DNA of 50,949 bases, from the NCBI GenBank assembly GCA_017648065.1, contig JAGCJJ010000022.1:1-50949 (forward strand). Reading direction: 5' to 3'. Shown piece by piece: positions 1 through 9,223 of this stretch (positions are counted from its first letter, which is position 1; every line of letters starts with the position of its first letter). The notes under the pieces are model-generated. The model did no database searches, was not told the DNA's origin, and worked only from the letters and a program-made list of their open reading frames with translations. The translations under genes were made by a program, and so were the position numbers. Source of the DNA: Kiritimatiellia bacterium. Its GTDB lineage: Bacteria; Verrucomicrobiota; Kiritimatiellia; RFP12; UBA3636.

Positions 1-313
1 GCCACCAAACCCTCGACACCATACAAACCCATTCGTGCGAATTCGAGCACATTCGTGTTCTTAAAAACCGCACTAATTCGTGTATGCGCAATCCTGCCAT
101 CCTGTACACTTTTTCGCACATACAGAACCTAGCCACAAAACCCTCGACACCACATACCAATTCGTGCGAATTCGAGCACATTCGTGTTCTTAAAAAACCG
201 CACTCATTCGTGTATACGCAATCCTGCCATCCTGTACACTTTTCGCACATACAGCACCTAGCCACAAAACCCTCGACACCATACAAACCCATTCGTGCGA
301 ATTCGAGCACATT
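1..313. repeat. Tandem repeat, ~130-bp unit, about 2.4 copies
   Basis: The unit begins with GCCACMAAACCCTCGACACC at 1, 132 and 261, giving periods of 131 and 129 bp. The first copy is complete at the left edge or continues beyond it, and the third stops at about 313. Each unit carries the ATTCGTG word several times and an ATTCGTGCGAATTCGAGCAC block. Copies differ by point changes and small indels. An open frame through the array (84-320) has no ribosome binding site and is repeat-encoded, so I do not call it a gene. The array lies just past the terminator of the large secreted protein at 404-3691. Nothing else is seen here. Confidence 0.9.
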
Positions 314-338
314 AAAATGATCGCTTCGCGAAAAAGTA

Positions 339-368
339 AAAAGGCGTGGACCGAAGCCCACGCCTTTT
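339..368 (-). terminator. Intrinsic terminator of the large secreted protein gene
   Basis: An 11-bp stem (339-349 with 358-368, core GGCGTGG/CCACGCC) has an 8-nt loop. Read on the minus strand it ends in a T-rich run. It lies 35 bp beyond the stop codon at 404. Confidence 0.85.
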
Positions 369-403
369 ATTTTTTAAGCTTTATCTTAAAGTTTTAGCAA
401 CGA

Positions 404-3400
404 TTAACGAGCCTCAACCTTGAAGAAGCCTGTAGCTGTTGTAGCAGGAACTGTAGCAACGCCATTAGCGAATATTGCAGAAACCTCTACCCACTCATCG
501 CCTAGGTTCTCGCAGAAGAATACCTTAACTTCTGTGTAGTCACCAGCGATTGTTAGCTCAGCTGTATCGCCATTGATTGCGATAGCTGTTACTGCTACTG
601 GAGCGAACTCAACAACCTGCTCTTCTACATAGTAGTAGCCATCAGCATATACAACAACGTAGTTCGCTACGCCAGATGCAACAGTTAGACCATCAGCTGC
701 ATACAACTTAGCAGCTGCGTCTGTGATTGTGAATGTACCTGTAGCTGCAAAACCATTTAGGTCAAGAGTTGCTGTAGCTGCGATTGTAACATCCTCTGTA
801 GCATTTGCGATTAGCTTAACTGTCTCACCAGCCTCTGCTTCTTCAAAAGCACCTGCTAATGTAGTGAATAGAGTGTTGTAGCCATTTGCTTCATCGATTG
901 CAGCAACCACGCTTGTAACAGCTTCAGAAGAGCCATCGATTGTGATTGTAGCACCCTTACCGCTTGCGCCATTAACTGCAACAACAGAGTCATCCTTGAT
1001 ATGGAACTGAGAACCTGTAACAACAACCTGTGTACCAGCAGCATCCTGGTTCAAGGAAATTGCACCATAATACTCGCTAGAAGAATTGTCATTGCAATAG
1101 ATTTCTGAACCAGTAATTGTGATTTCTGCATTTGCAGCACCTGCATTAAATGCATTTAGACCTGTTAGTGTAGAATCTGTGATTGTAACAACTGCGCCCT
1201 CAGCTGAAGCAGCTAGGTTAACAGCATAGTTCTTAGCTGTAACATCAACATCTGTGATTGTAACATTTGTTGCACCGCCAATGATGTTGATACCACGCTC
1301 ACCATTAGCAACGATTGTTAGGTTCTGAATTGTTGCACCATTAGCACCATCAACGTTGATTGCGCGAGGAGCTGTAGATGTTAGAGTGTGACCGTTACCA
1401 TCAAAAGTGATGTCCTTATTGATTGTGATGATCTCGCTAGCTGTGATGTCAGCATTAAGAGTAATTGTCTGACCAGCCTTAGCAGCATCAATAGCTTCCT
1501 CTAGAGTTTCGTAACCAGCATCGCCAATGTATGCAACTGGTGTTACAACTCTATCTACGCCCTCAGTGCCATTGAATACGATTGAAGATCCTGCGATAGC
1601 ATTAAATCCAGCAAAGGAATCACCAGCAACAACAACCTTACCGCCATTAACAGTAACTGTTGCACCAGTTGCTGTCTTGTAGGTAGAAATTGCACCGTAG
1701 TCTTCTTTTTCATTTGCATCAACGTTTGTGATGTTTGTGTCGTTGATAGCAACTGTGGCACCTGCACCTGCAACGTTAACAACTGCCAAACCTGTTAGGT
1801 CAGAGTCGTTGATTGTTACGTTTGCTGCACCAGCTGAAGTTGCAATCATAACAGCATTATTCTTAGCTGAAGCTGTTACGTTATTTAGTGTTACAGTTGA
1901 AGCCTGATTAATGATATTAACTGCACGCTCACCAGCATTGATTGTCAAGTCGTTGATTACTACAGCGCCTGTTGTGTCAATATTGATTGCACGAGAAGCT
2001 GTAGAAGTTAGAGTGTGACCGTTACCTTCGATTGTGATACCCTTTGCAATTGTGATGATTTCTGTTGCAGAGAAATCTGTGTAAACCTCAATAGTTGCAT
2101 CCTCAGCAGCTGCTGCATAAGCATCAGCAAATGTATCGTATGGCATACCTGCAACAATGAAGTCTGCTGTTGCTAGAGTGTAAGAACCATCCTCTGCCTC
2201 AGGCATTACGAAGCCCTTCTCTGCAGTTGCAACGGCACCCTCAATTGTTGTGCCTGCGATTGTAGCTGCTACTGATTCAGATGTGCCATCAGCTAGATTT
2301 GTCTGATAGAAAGCATATTCACCAGCAAGAGTGCCACCATTTACTGTTACAGTTGTAGGCTTTTCTGTTGTGTGCTGTGATAGAGCAATAGCTGCACCTA
2401 GAACTGTTGAGCCATTACCATTAGCTGTAGCATCGAAATCGCCATTAGCTGTAATTGTTGCACCATCAACAACCAAATCACCAGCACGCATTTCAATACC
2501 TGTTGTACCTGTGATTGTAGCAGCATCGATTGTTAGTGTACCAACCTGTGGGTGGTAGATTGCTAGATCAGCTTCGTGAGAAACAACTGCATTATCTGCG
2601 ATGTAAATTTCAGAAGCTGCCTTGTTTAGACCATTGCCCTGGATAGCAGCATAACCTGCTTCAGTTGCATATAGCTTACCATGAACATCAAGAGCTAGCT
2701 GTGCGTTAGCGTTAGTTGTATTCTTCATGAATACAACACAGTTGTCAGAAGCATTAAGTACAGCACCTGCGCCAACTGTTGCCTTACCATTCTTGATGTA
2801 AACAACATCATAACCCATTGGAGCATTAACAGTACCGTTGTCAATTGTTAGCTGAGCGCCACCATCAACAACGAAAGATGCCTCAATTGTCTTACCATTT
2901 AGGTCAATTGTAGCATCACTATTGAATGTCAATTCGCCGAAGCTTGTCTCATCAGAGTCACCGAAAAGAGTTAGATCACCGCCATTAGCTGCAACCCATG
3001 CGAATGCTTCTGCATATGTCTCAAACTGCTTATCACCAACAGAAGCAACGTATGTTACGTCGATGCCTGTATCAGCCTTGAAGTTATCGATTGTACCTGT
3101 ACCACGGAATGAAACAGATGTAACAACCTTCTTTTCTGTATTAGCAGCTACGTATGATGCGGATTTGTCATCGATTGTAACTGTAACGATAGGCTTGCCT
3201 GACTCGTCATTGTACTTGATTGTGATATTAACGTGCTTTGTATCGCCATCAGCAATCTTGAAGCCTTCTAGTGCATCCCAAACCTGTGCGCCTTCAATTG
3301 TCTGATATGCGCAAAGCTCTGTAGAACCATCTTCTAGAGCCTTTAGGTAGATAGCTGTCTGCATATCTTCTGTTGTGTTTGGCTCAACATCAGAAGCAAC

Positions 3401-3691
3401 AAACTTTACATCTGCATCAAGGATTACAGAATCATAGTTTTCTGCTACTGGTGTAGGTGTCCATGTTAGATCCTCACCCTGTGTATCTAGCACAAGCTTC
3501 TGTCCTGAGATAACAGAAAGGTCATCAGCATTCTGAGTCCAGGAACCCTGAGCCTCAGTTTCTGGTAGCTTACCCTCAGCATAGCTATCGAAATTGATAG
3601 ACCACCAAGGAGATGTTGAAGCAGCCATAACTGATGTCATAGCTACTGCAGCAGCTACTGCGATAGTTTTTTTCATTAGTTTTGAGAACAT
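404..3691 (-). CDS. Large secreted repeat protein, predicted beta-helix/lectin-like surface protein
   Basis: A 1095-residue protein with a clear N-terminal signal peptide (MFSKLMKKTIAVAAAVAMTS, cleavage near residue 24). Residues ~30-215 look like a LamG/concanavalin-type beta-sandwich (INFDSYAEG start, NFKAD end). The rest is Ala/Thr/Val/Asp-rich, with repeated short strands (TIDNGTV, VTITDSTLTG, GNGHTLTSTA) typical of right-handed parallel beta-helices. Two ~210-residue units are internal duplicates: GNGHTLTSTA is at ~557 and again at ~766, each preceded by a YxTxxxAxxAA segment. It ends in GFFKVEAR, possibly a short sorting tail; this is inferred. A GGAGA ribosome site lies 7 nt upstream. 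No catalytic motif is seen, so binding or adhesion is only a guess. Confidence 0.8.
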   Translation of the reverse strand: MFSKLMKKTIAVAAAVAMTSVMAASTSPWWSINFDSYAEGKLPETEAQGSWTQNADDLSVISGQKLVLDTQGEDLTWTPTPVAENYDSVILDADVKFVASDVEPNTTEDMQTAIYLKALEDGSTELCAYQTIEGAQVWDALEGFKIADGDTKHVNITIKYNDESGKPIVTVTIDDKSASYVAANTEKKVVTSVSFRGTGTIDNFKADTGIDVTYVASVGDKQFETYAEAFAWVAANGGDLTLFGDSDETSFGELTFNSDATIDLNGKTIEASFVVDGGAQLTIDNGTVNAPMGYDVVYIKNGKATVGAGAVLNASDNCVVFMKNTTNANAQLALDVHGKLYATEAGYAAIQGNGLNKAASEIYIADNAVVSHEADLAIYHPQVGTLTIDAATITGTTGIEMRAGDLVVDGATITANGDFDATANGNGSTVLGAAIALSQHTTEKPTTVTVNGGTLAGEYAFYQTNLADGTSESVAATIAGTTIEGAVATAEKGFVMPEAEDGSYTLATADFIVAGMPYDTFADAYAAAAEDATIEVYTDFSATEIITIAKGITIEGNGHTLTSTASRAINIDTTGAVVINDLTINAGERAVNIINQASTVTLNNVTASAKNNAVMIATSAGAANVTINDSDLTGLAVVNVAGAGATVAINDTNITNVDANEKEDYGAISTYKTATGATVTVNGGKVVVAGDSFAGFNAIAGSSIVFNGTEGVDRVVTPVAYIGDAGYETLEEAIDAAKAGQTITLNADITASEIITINKDITFDGNGHTLTSTAPRAINVDGANGATIQNLTIVANGERGINIIGGATNVTITDVDVTAKNYAVNLAASAEGAVVTITDSTLTGLNAFNAGAANAEITITGSEIYCNDNSSSEYYGAISLNQDAAGTQVVVTGSQFHIKDDSVVAVNGASGKGATITIDGSSEAVTSVVAAIDEANGYNTLFTTLAGAFEEAEAGETVKLIANATEDVTIAATATLDLNGFAATGTFTITDAAAKLYAADGLTVASGVANYVVVYADGYYYVEEQVVEFAPVAVTAIAINGDTAELTIAGDYTEVKVFFCENLGDEWVEVSAIFANGVATVPATTATGFFKVEAR

Positions 3692-4065
3692 GTCTCTTCT
3701 CCAATTTTAGTTCTTGTTTTAATGTTAGTTTTAGTTTGGAAATATGCACCAAGCCATACAAATTTTCAGCATATTTTGACGTGCAAAACACAACGAAAAA
3801 ATACGTCCTAGTACAAATTTCACCTCATATATTACCAAATCAATGGTTTGAATTCAAGTTTTTTGAAGGAAAATTTAATAATTTTTATAGTAAATTTGCT
3901 TTATCTAGTGCTTTGCAAATGGCAATACGAAAAAACGGGAATAATAACGAAGATACATGAAATAAACATTCCTAAAATGTAGCAATGAAACGCAAATATA
4001 AGACCAAAAAACAGGTGAAATGCCTAAAATTGCGAAACAATACAGCATGTGCGTGTGCACTAAAT
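3692..4065. other. AT-rich intergenic region upstream of the secreted protein gene
   Basis: About 370 bp separate the start of the secreted protein gene (minus) from the terminator of the sigma/anti-sigma operon. It should hold the secreted protein promoter, but no convincing -35/-10 pair was found on the minus strand. An open frame at 3682-3960 (plus) has no ribosome site and a composition like non-coding AT-rich DNA, so it is not called. No repeat family is seen here. Confidence 0.5.
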
Positions 4066-4093
4066 ATTTCAAACTGTGCTTGAAGTTTGAAAT
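4066..4093 (-). terminator. Hairpin at the end of the sigma/anti-sigma operon
   Basis: Perfect 10-bp arms (ATTTCAAACT at 4066-4075, AGTTTGAAAT at 4084-4093) enclose an 8-nt loop. It overlaps the anti-sigma stop codon and is followed on the minus strand by ATTTAG, so the U-tract is weak. Confidence 0.6.
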
Positions 4094-4923
4094 TATGAAT
4101 TTCTTTGGGTGTAGATTTGCTTGCCTAACTTATTAATAATTGCAAGCTTTTCTTCTATCGTACCAGCATTGTTTAAACCAGCATTTGTGCTTGTTTCAAG
4201 GCAACGTAAACCACGACGCAAATGTCCTGATATATCAGCCCAACCAAGATCTTGAGCAATTCCTAACACTGCCACATTTAAGATACCAATCTGATTTGAG
4301 CCTCTGTAAATATCGCCCCAACTGCCACGCTCTGTTTGATTACTGCGAATATAACCCAATGCTGCATCAAGTGGTGTAAACAATTCAGGATAAGCACCTG
4401 TTTCATATAGCTTAACAAGTGTAAGCGTAGCCATTGAGTGGTTGTAATTTTCTTCGGCACCAGTAAGCACATCACCAAAGAAACCATTTGCCTTTTGATT
4501 CTGCACTAATAGCTCTGCTAAATGTGCAAATTGTGAATCTGTTGCTTCAAGCTCATTTGACTCAAGCTTTTGCAATAATGCTACAACATCATAAATTGAC
4601 ATTGTTGTAGCAGACTCTGCCACAACTGTCTCAATTGGAGCAACCTTTGCCTCATCACTGGCAAATTGTTCAATTGCTTCTGAATTAGGCTGAGATATGT
4701 AGATTCCTAAACCAATACAAAAAGCTATTGCTGCAGCACCAACGCCTATTCCAGAATAAAGCATACGCTTATAAAGCTGCTGAGTAATTGCTCGCTCATG
4801 CTTTATAGCTGACATCACTTTTTCTGAAATATCTGTAAATTGCTCCTCTGGAACTGCCTGCAACTTAGATATTATATCATTGTAGCTTGATAAATCTTCT
4901 TTTTCTTGGTTAGCGTTTTCCAT
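4093..4923 (-). CDS. Membrane anti-sigma factor with terpene-cyclase-like C-terminal domain
   Basis: A 276-residue protein encoded 12 nt after the ECF sigma gene. Residues ~1-50 form the cytoplasmic part. One membrane helix (~56-78, GVGAAAIAFCIGLGIYI) follows. The outer part (~105-270) holds alpha-helical repeats with a QW-type motif, QTERGSWGD, and the phrase NYNHSMATLTLVKLYE, as in prenyltransferase/squalene-oxidase toroid repeats. The position next to the sigma factor and the single-span topology support an anti-sigma role; this is inference. No catalytic DxDD is seen, so the toroid probably senses or binds rather than cyclises. A GAGGTG ribosome site precedes the ATG. Confidence 0.7.
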   Translation of the reverse strand: MENANQEKEDLSSYNDIISKLQAVPEEQFTDISEKVMSAIKHERAITQQLYKRMLYSGIGVGAAAIAFCIGLGIYISQPNSEAIEQFASDEAKVAPIETVVAESATTMSIYDVVALLQKLESNELEATDSQFAHLAELLVQNQKANGFFGDVLTGAEENYNHSMATLTLVKLYETGAYPELFTPLDAALGYIRSNQTERGSWGDIYRGSNQIGILNVAVLGIAQDLGWADISGHLRRGLRCLETSTNAGLNNAGTIEEKLAIINKLGKQIYTQRNS

Positions 4924-4935
4924 AACACACCTCGC

Positions 4936-5493
4936 CTACTTATCTGTCTTAGTAAGATATGCTTTTATACGCTCAAGGCCAACGGATACGCGCGACTTGA
5001 TGGTACCAAGTGGCACTCCCAATATTTCAGCTGCCTCTTGATAAGCCATGCCTTGCATCACAACAAGTACAATGGTCTCTCGTAAAGCAGGAGTAAGAGT
5101 AGCAAGTGCTGCCTGGACATCATCACTCTCGCCAGTATGCTCTTTTGGCTTCTCGTATTGCGGGGCTTCCTCTCCATACTTTTCCAGCAAAGCTGCCTGA
5201 CGTTCTTGTTTTCTAATATGATCTATCATTACTTGACGGGCAAGCAGGTAAAGAAAGGTTGTGAACTTTGCCTTTGCTTCATAAGTGGAGCGAACACGAT
5301 ACAACTTGAGAAATGTCTCTTGAGCCATATCTTCTATGTCTATATAAACGCCACAACGACGAAAAAAGTTCATTAAAGAATTCTGATGTTTTTTCACAAG
5401 TATAGAAAAGGCATCCAGCTCGCCTGCTTTGGCTGCTAGCATTAAGGAGACATCCTCCTCTGCTGATTTATCAATATCCTTTTCCATTGGCAT
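4936..5493 (-). CDS. ECF-type RNA polymerase sigma factor
   Basis: About 185 residues, normal for an ECF sigma factor. Region 2 spans ~20-95 (AFSILVKKHQNSLMNFFRR, then DMAQETFLKLY and the FTTFLYLLARQVMIDHIRK promoter-melting segment). Region 4 spans ~120-180 (LTPALRETIVLV, YQEAAEILGVPLGTIKSRV helix-turn-helix). Two in-frame ATGs lie at 5493 and 5487, with a TTG at 5496. No strong ribosome site distinguishes them; I use 5493. It heads a two-gene operon with the anti-sigma factor. Its regulon is unknown, although the large secreted protein gene downstream is an obvious candidate target. Confidence 0.9.
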   Translation of the reverse strand: MPMEKDIDKSAEEDVSLMLAAKAGELDAFSILVKKHQNSLMNFFRRCGVYIDIEDMAQETFLKLYRVRSTYEAKAKFTTFLYLLARQVMIDHIRKQERQAALLEKYGEEAPQYEKPKEHTGESDDVQAALATLTPALRETIVLVVMQGMAYQEAAEILGVPLGTIKSRVSVGLERIKAYLTKTDK

Positions 5494-5550
5494 CAATATA
5501 ATTTCAAAACATCATCTTTTATTTTTGGTGCAGCTACTTCTAAAAACATA

Positions 5551-5592
5551 ATTGCTGTGGTCAGGTCAAAACAATTGACCTAACCATAGCAA
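5551..5592 (-). terminator. Long hairpin after map
   Basis: Arms of 18 nt (5552-5569 with 5575-5592) pair with about two wobble or mismatched positions around a 5-nt loop. It sits between the map stop and the ECF sigma gene, so it probably ends the phosphohexomutase-galK-map transcript. The U-tract is poor (ATTATGTTTTT on the minus strand). Confidence 0.65.
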
Positions 5593-5620
5593 ATTAAAGT
5601 ATTAAATCTCAAACACTTGC

Positions 5621-6370
5621 TTAGCGAGGTGTTAAGATTTCTGCACCAGTTGCTGTTACTGCAACCATATGCTCAAAGTGAGCTGCTGGCTTCTTATCGC
5701 GAGTAACAACTGTCCATCCATCACTTAATGTTTTAACGTGACGAACGCCTAGGTTAAGCATTGGCTCAATACAGATAACCATGCCCTCTTTGAGAAGAGG
5801 ACCGCGACCTGCCAAACCATAGTTAGGAACTGGTGGATCCTCATGCATTGAGGCACCACAGCCATGGCCTACATACTCGCGTACAATGCCTAAATGAGCT
5901 GAATTTGCTACCTTCTCTACTGCGTGAGAAACATCACCAAGTCTTACACCTGGCTTAATTACTGCGATAGCTGCTGCGAGAGCTTCCTCTGTCTTAGTTA
6001 CAAGACGAATAACATCAGGATCAGTCACTCCAACCATTACAGTCTTAGCATTATCACCTACATAGCCATTATACCAAACACCTACGTCAATACTGACAAC
6101 ATCGCCTTCTTTGACTACCTGTGGACCTGGTATACCATGAATAACAACCTCGTTGATAGAAATGCAGGTTTGTGCAGGATAGCCATAATAGCCTAGAAAT
6201 GCACTTTTTACTCCCAATGATTCCATTGTGGAAAGTGCGATATCATCTAGCTGCTTAGTTGTAATACCTGGAACAACAGCATCGCAGGTCACACGCAACA
6301 CTTCTGCTGCGATGCGGCCTGCTTGACGCATAATTTCTATCTCCTGAGGAGTTTTTATTTTAATATCCAT
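5621..6370 (-). CDS. map: Type I methionine aminopeptidase
   Basis: 249 residues, the normal length for the short bacterial type I enzyme, which removes the initiator Met from new proteins. Metal ligands of the pita-bread fold are visible: SIDVGVWYNGYVGDNAKT (two Asp), YVGHGCGASMHEDP (His), MVICIEPML (Glu) and FEHMVAVT (Glu). It starts 6 nt after galK and ends a three-gene co-directional set with the phosphohexomutase. That grouping looks positional; I see no functional link with galactose metabolism. Confidence 0.97.
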   Translation of the reverse strand: MDIKIKTPQEIEIMRQAGRIAAEVLRVTCDAVVPGITTKQLDDIALSTMESLGVKSAFLGYYGYPAQTCISINEVVIHGIPGPQVVKEGDVVSIDVGVWYNGYVGDNAKTVMVGVTDPDVIRLVTKTEEALAAAIAVIKPGVRLGDVSHAVEKVANSAHLGIVREYVGHGCGASMHEDPPVPNYGLAGRGPLLKEGMVICIEPMLNLGVRHVKTLSDGWTVVTRDKKPAAHFEHMVAVTATGAEILTPR

Positions 6371-6376
6371 TGGCTA

Positions 6377-7564
6377 TTACTTTACAATGTGAGCGCCTTC
6401 AGAGCACTTGATTGTGCGGATATCACAGCGCTGGCTGAACTTATTAGCATATACATTACGTAAAGCAACTGCAGCAGCATCTGCATCCTCTACCTTAACC
6501 ATCACTACTACACTGCCACCAAAGCCACCGCCGGACAAACGAGCACCAAGTACACCAGGAACTGCCTTTGCACCATCAACTAGCACATCCAGCTCTGGGC
6601 ATGAGTTCTCAAAGTAATTTCTTGAGCTTGCATGAGACTCAAACATTAGCTTACCAAAGCCCTCAAGATCATTGTTGCGCAATAGCTCAATAGCTGTTAG
6701 CACGCGGTCATCCTCACCAATTGGGTGAGCACTGCGCTTAGCAACTAGAGGCTCCATATCATCCTTATGCTTTAGCCACTCCATCCAAGTAACATCGCGT
6801 AGTGCTGTTACAGGGTGATCTAGAGCAGAAGCAAAGTATGCAGCTGCCTGCTCACACTTTTGACGGCGCTCATTGTATGCACCATCTACGAGTGCATGCT
6901 TTGCATTTGTATTGCACATTAGGAAGCAAACATCTGAGCTGATATTTACATTCTTGATATCGAATGTACGGAAATCGCTCCAAACAAGTGCATCCTTAAA
7001 ACCATAAATGCTTGATACCTGATCTAGCAAGCCACATTTTACGCCAGCATATTCATGCTCTGACTTCTGACCAATCTTTGCAAGGTCCAGCTTGCTTACT
7101 TCAATTCCATAAAACTTTGAGAAAGCTAGACCAGCAGCAACCTCAAGAGCTGCAGAGCTGGACAAACCAGAACCAAGAGGGATATTACCTAGGAACATTG
7201 CCTTAAAGCCACGAGTTGCTGGCTTTAGCTTATTGAAGCCTGCTAGCACGCCCTTAACATAGTTTGACCACATATATTCGCGAGATACTGTTGGAGCTGC
7301 AGCATCAAATGTTGCCTCCTCCATAACGTCGCCAGCAGTCAAGAAAGCCTCTGTGCCCTCACCTTCTGTAGAAGCAATAGCAAAGAAAGTACCATAGTTA
7401 ATTGCTGCAGAAAGCACATAGCCCTCATTATAGTCAGTATGATTACCAAGAATCTCTACGCGACCTGGTGCATAAGATACAACCTCAGGCTCAACACCAT
7501 ACTTTGCTACGAACTTATTGACTAGAATGTCATAAACACTCTTATTTACAATTTCTTTATCCAT
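6377..7564 (-). CDS. galK: Galactokinase
   Basis: 395 residues, typical for the GHMP-kinase family member that phosphorylates galactose to galactose-1-phosphate (Leloir pathway). The galactokinase signature GRVEILGNHTDYNEGYVLSA is at ~30-50, the GHMP ATP-binding loop LGSGLSSSAALEVA at ~131-145, the catalytic Asp region CGLLDQVSS at ~178, and the C-terminal glycine motif ARLSGGGFGGSVVVMV near ~345. It lies 6 nt from the phosphohexomutase upstream and from map downstream. No galT or galE is in the window. Confidence 0.97.
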   Translation of the reverse strand: MDKEIVNKSVYDILVNKFVAKYGVEPEVVSYAPGRVEILGNHTDYNEGYVLSAAINYGTFFAIASTEGEGTEAFLTAGDVMEEATFDAAAPTVSREYMWSNYVKGVLAGFNKLKPATRGFKAMFLGNIPLGSGLSSSAALEVAAGLAFSKFYGIEVSKLDLAKIGQKSEHEYAGVKCGLLDQVSSIYGFKDALVWSDFRTFDIKNVNISSDVCFLMCNTNAKHALVDGAYNERRQKCEQAAAYFASALDHPVTALRDVTWMEWLKHKDDMEPLVAKRSAHPIGEDDRVLTAIELLRNNDLEGFGKLMFESHASSRNYFENSCPELDVLVDGAKAVPGVLGARLSGGGFGGSVVVMVKVEDADAAAVALRNVYANKFSQRCDIRTIKCSEGAHIVK

Positions 7565-7569
7565 AAGTA

Positions 7570-8907
7570 TTATCCTCTAATGATTGCTAGCACTTCATCG
7601 CGCTTTGCTTCCATCATTTCCTTTGTTTTTGCTTCAAGATTTAGGCGAATCAATGGCTCTGTATTAGAGCAACGGACATTAAACCACCAATCCTCAAATT
7701 CTACGCTGATACCATCAAGCTCGAACTCCTTGCCATCCTTACCATAAGTTTCCTTAAGCTGAGCAAGAACCTTATCTGCAACCTCCTTAGAAGCAAGGCG
7801 AGTATTGATTTCACCACTTGCAAAGTAACGCATAATTGGCTTAATCATTTCAGAAAGTGGCTTATCTGACTTGCTTACGATATTTGCAAGAGAAATTGTT
7901 GCCATAGCAGAGCTTTCTGCTGTTGAATTTGCCTTAAAGTAGTAGTGACCGCTTAGCTCACCAGCAAATACTGCATTGTTCTCGCGCATCTGGCTCTTAA
8001 TAAATGCATGACCAACACGGCTCATCATTGGAACACCACCAGCCTCTTGAATTACTTCCTTAACAGCCCATGAGCTACGTAGATCGTAGAAAATTACTGC
8101 ACCAGGATTTGTTGCAAGAATATCCTGAGCGATAAGAGCTGTCATAATATCCATTGGGATAATCTCACCACGCTCATCAACAAAGCCAGCACGGTCAGCA
8201 TCACCATCAAATGCTACACCAAAATCAAAGCCACCCTTCTTAACTGCTGCACGCAAATCATCAAGAGTATCTGTCTTTAGAGGATTTGCCTCATGGTTAG
8301 GGAATGAACCATCTGGAGTCTCGAACAAAGGAACAATCTCGATAGGAAGACCTTCAAATGTCTTTGCCTCCCAAATACCCATAGCATTAGCAAAGTCAGC
8401 AACAATGCGAATTGGACGCTTAATATCTGCTACCTTACGAAATTCCTCTGCATAAGCAGCTGTCATATCAATCTGCTCAATTTTACCCATCTTCTCTGCT
8501 GTTGGAGCAAATGCACCAGAAAGGATAATCTTCTCAATATCAGCAATACCTGTTGCACCACTGATAGGCACTGCATTTGCGCGAGATAGCTTAAAGCCAT
8601 TATACTCGCCTGGATTATGAGATGCTGTAATCATGATACCTGCATCACAGCCCAAAGCTGAGTTTGCATAGTATGAAATAGGTGTTGAGCAAAGACCTAA
8701 ATCTACAACATCAGCACCTAGCTCATTGATACCTCTTGCTAGTGCTTCAAAAAGTGATTGTGAATGAGGACGGATATCGCGACCAACTGCAACCTTGTGA
8801 CAGCCTAAAAATGTCACAAATGCACGTCCAATATCATAAGCCAACTCCTCTGTTAGCTCTGTTCCATAAATACCACGAATATCGTATGCCTTAAAAACTC
8901 CGGCCAT
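7570..8907 (-). CDS. manB: Phosphomannomutase/phosphoglucomutase
   Basis: 445 residues of the alpha-D-phosphohexomutase superfamily. The active-site serine loop is ITASHNPGEYNGFK (~98-110). The metal loop is AFDGDADRAGFVDERG (~227-242). The phosphate-binding loop is RCSNTEPLIRLNLEA near the C-terminus. The family interconverts hexose-6- and hexose-1-phosphates for nucleotide-sugar synthesis. Co-transcription with galK fits hexose-1-phosphate supply for surface glycans. Mannose versus glucose specificity cannot be told from sequence alone; the length and N-terminal FKAYDIRGIYG favour the ManB/AlgC group. A GGGAG ribosome site lies 6 nt before the ATG. Confidence 0.92.
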   Translation of the reverse strand: MAGVFKAYDIRGIYGTELTEELAYDIGRAFVTFLGCHKVAVGRDIRPHSQSLFEALARGINELGADVVDLGLCSTPISYYANSALGCDAGIMITASHNPGEYNGFKLSRANAVPISGATGIADIEKIILSGAFAPTAEKMGKIEQIDMTAAYAEEFRKVADIKRPIRIVADFANAMGIWEAKTFEGLPIEIVPLFETPDGSFPNHEANPLKTDTLDDLRAAVKKGGFDFGVAFDGDADRAGFVDERGEIIPMDIMTALIAQDILATNPGAVIFYDLRSSWAVKEVIQEAGGVPMMSRVGHAFIKSQMRENNAVFAGELSGHYYFKANSTAESSAMATISLANIVSKSDKPLSEMIKPIMRYFASGEINTRLASKEVADKVLAQLKETYGKDGKEFELDGISVEFEDWWFNVRCSNTEPLIRLNLEAKTKEMMEAKRDEVLAIIRG

Positions 8908-9223
8908 AATTAACTCCCAAATTTTAATATATACACAATAATATTATTAATTTGGTTATCATTTTACCTTATAAAAACGCTTCACTCAAGAAAAAAACAA
9001 AAAAAACGAAAGAAAGAATAAAAATAATAACACCATTCAATATGAAATACTGGAAAAAACAGACTTTGGAGAACAAAAAAAGTATGAAAATCACACGGCT
9101 GACATTACCAATTGACCCATAAAATTTAATTCATTTTTAGGTATTTTTTAGTCAAAACTCTATACATTTACACTTATTTATAGTAAAATAGTCCTATAAA
9201 GTTTAGAAAGTAGAGGCAAATCA
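8908..9223. other. Divergent intergenic region, manB / ymdB-like
   Basis: A strongly A/T-rich gap between divergently transcribed genes that must carry promoters for both. On the plus strand a weak candidate is TATACA at 9161 with TAAAAT at 9184 (17-bp spacer), about 35 bp before the ymdB-like ATG. The minus-strand promoter was not identified. No hairpin or repeat stands out. Confidence 0.4.

Noticed and set aside
1..313. Possible CRISPR array
   Set aside because: The repeat unit is about 130 bp and the copies are similar along their whole length, with no variable spacers. No cas gene is present.
84..320. Open frame of 78 codons inside the tandem repeat
   Set aside because: Its content is repeat-encoded, it has no ribosome site and no homology-like features.
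3682..3960. Open frame of 92 codons upstream of the secreted protein gene
   Set aside because: It overlaps the start region of the opposite gene, has no ribosome site and its composition is that of AT-rich intergenic DNA.
5551..5592. Hairpin as inverted pair of the TGTGGCAGGGTC word
   Set aside because: The arm reads TGTGGTCAGGTC, which differs from the word at several positions, so a link is not supported.
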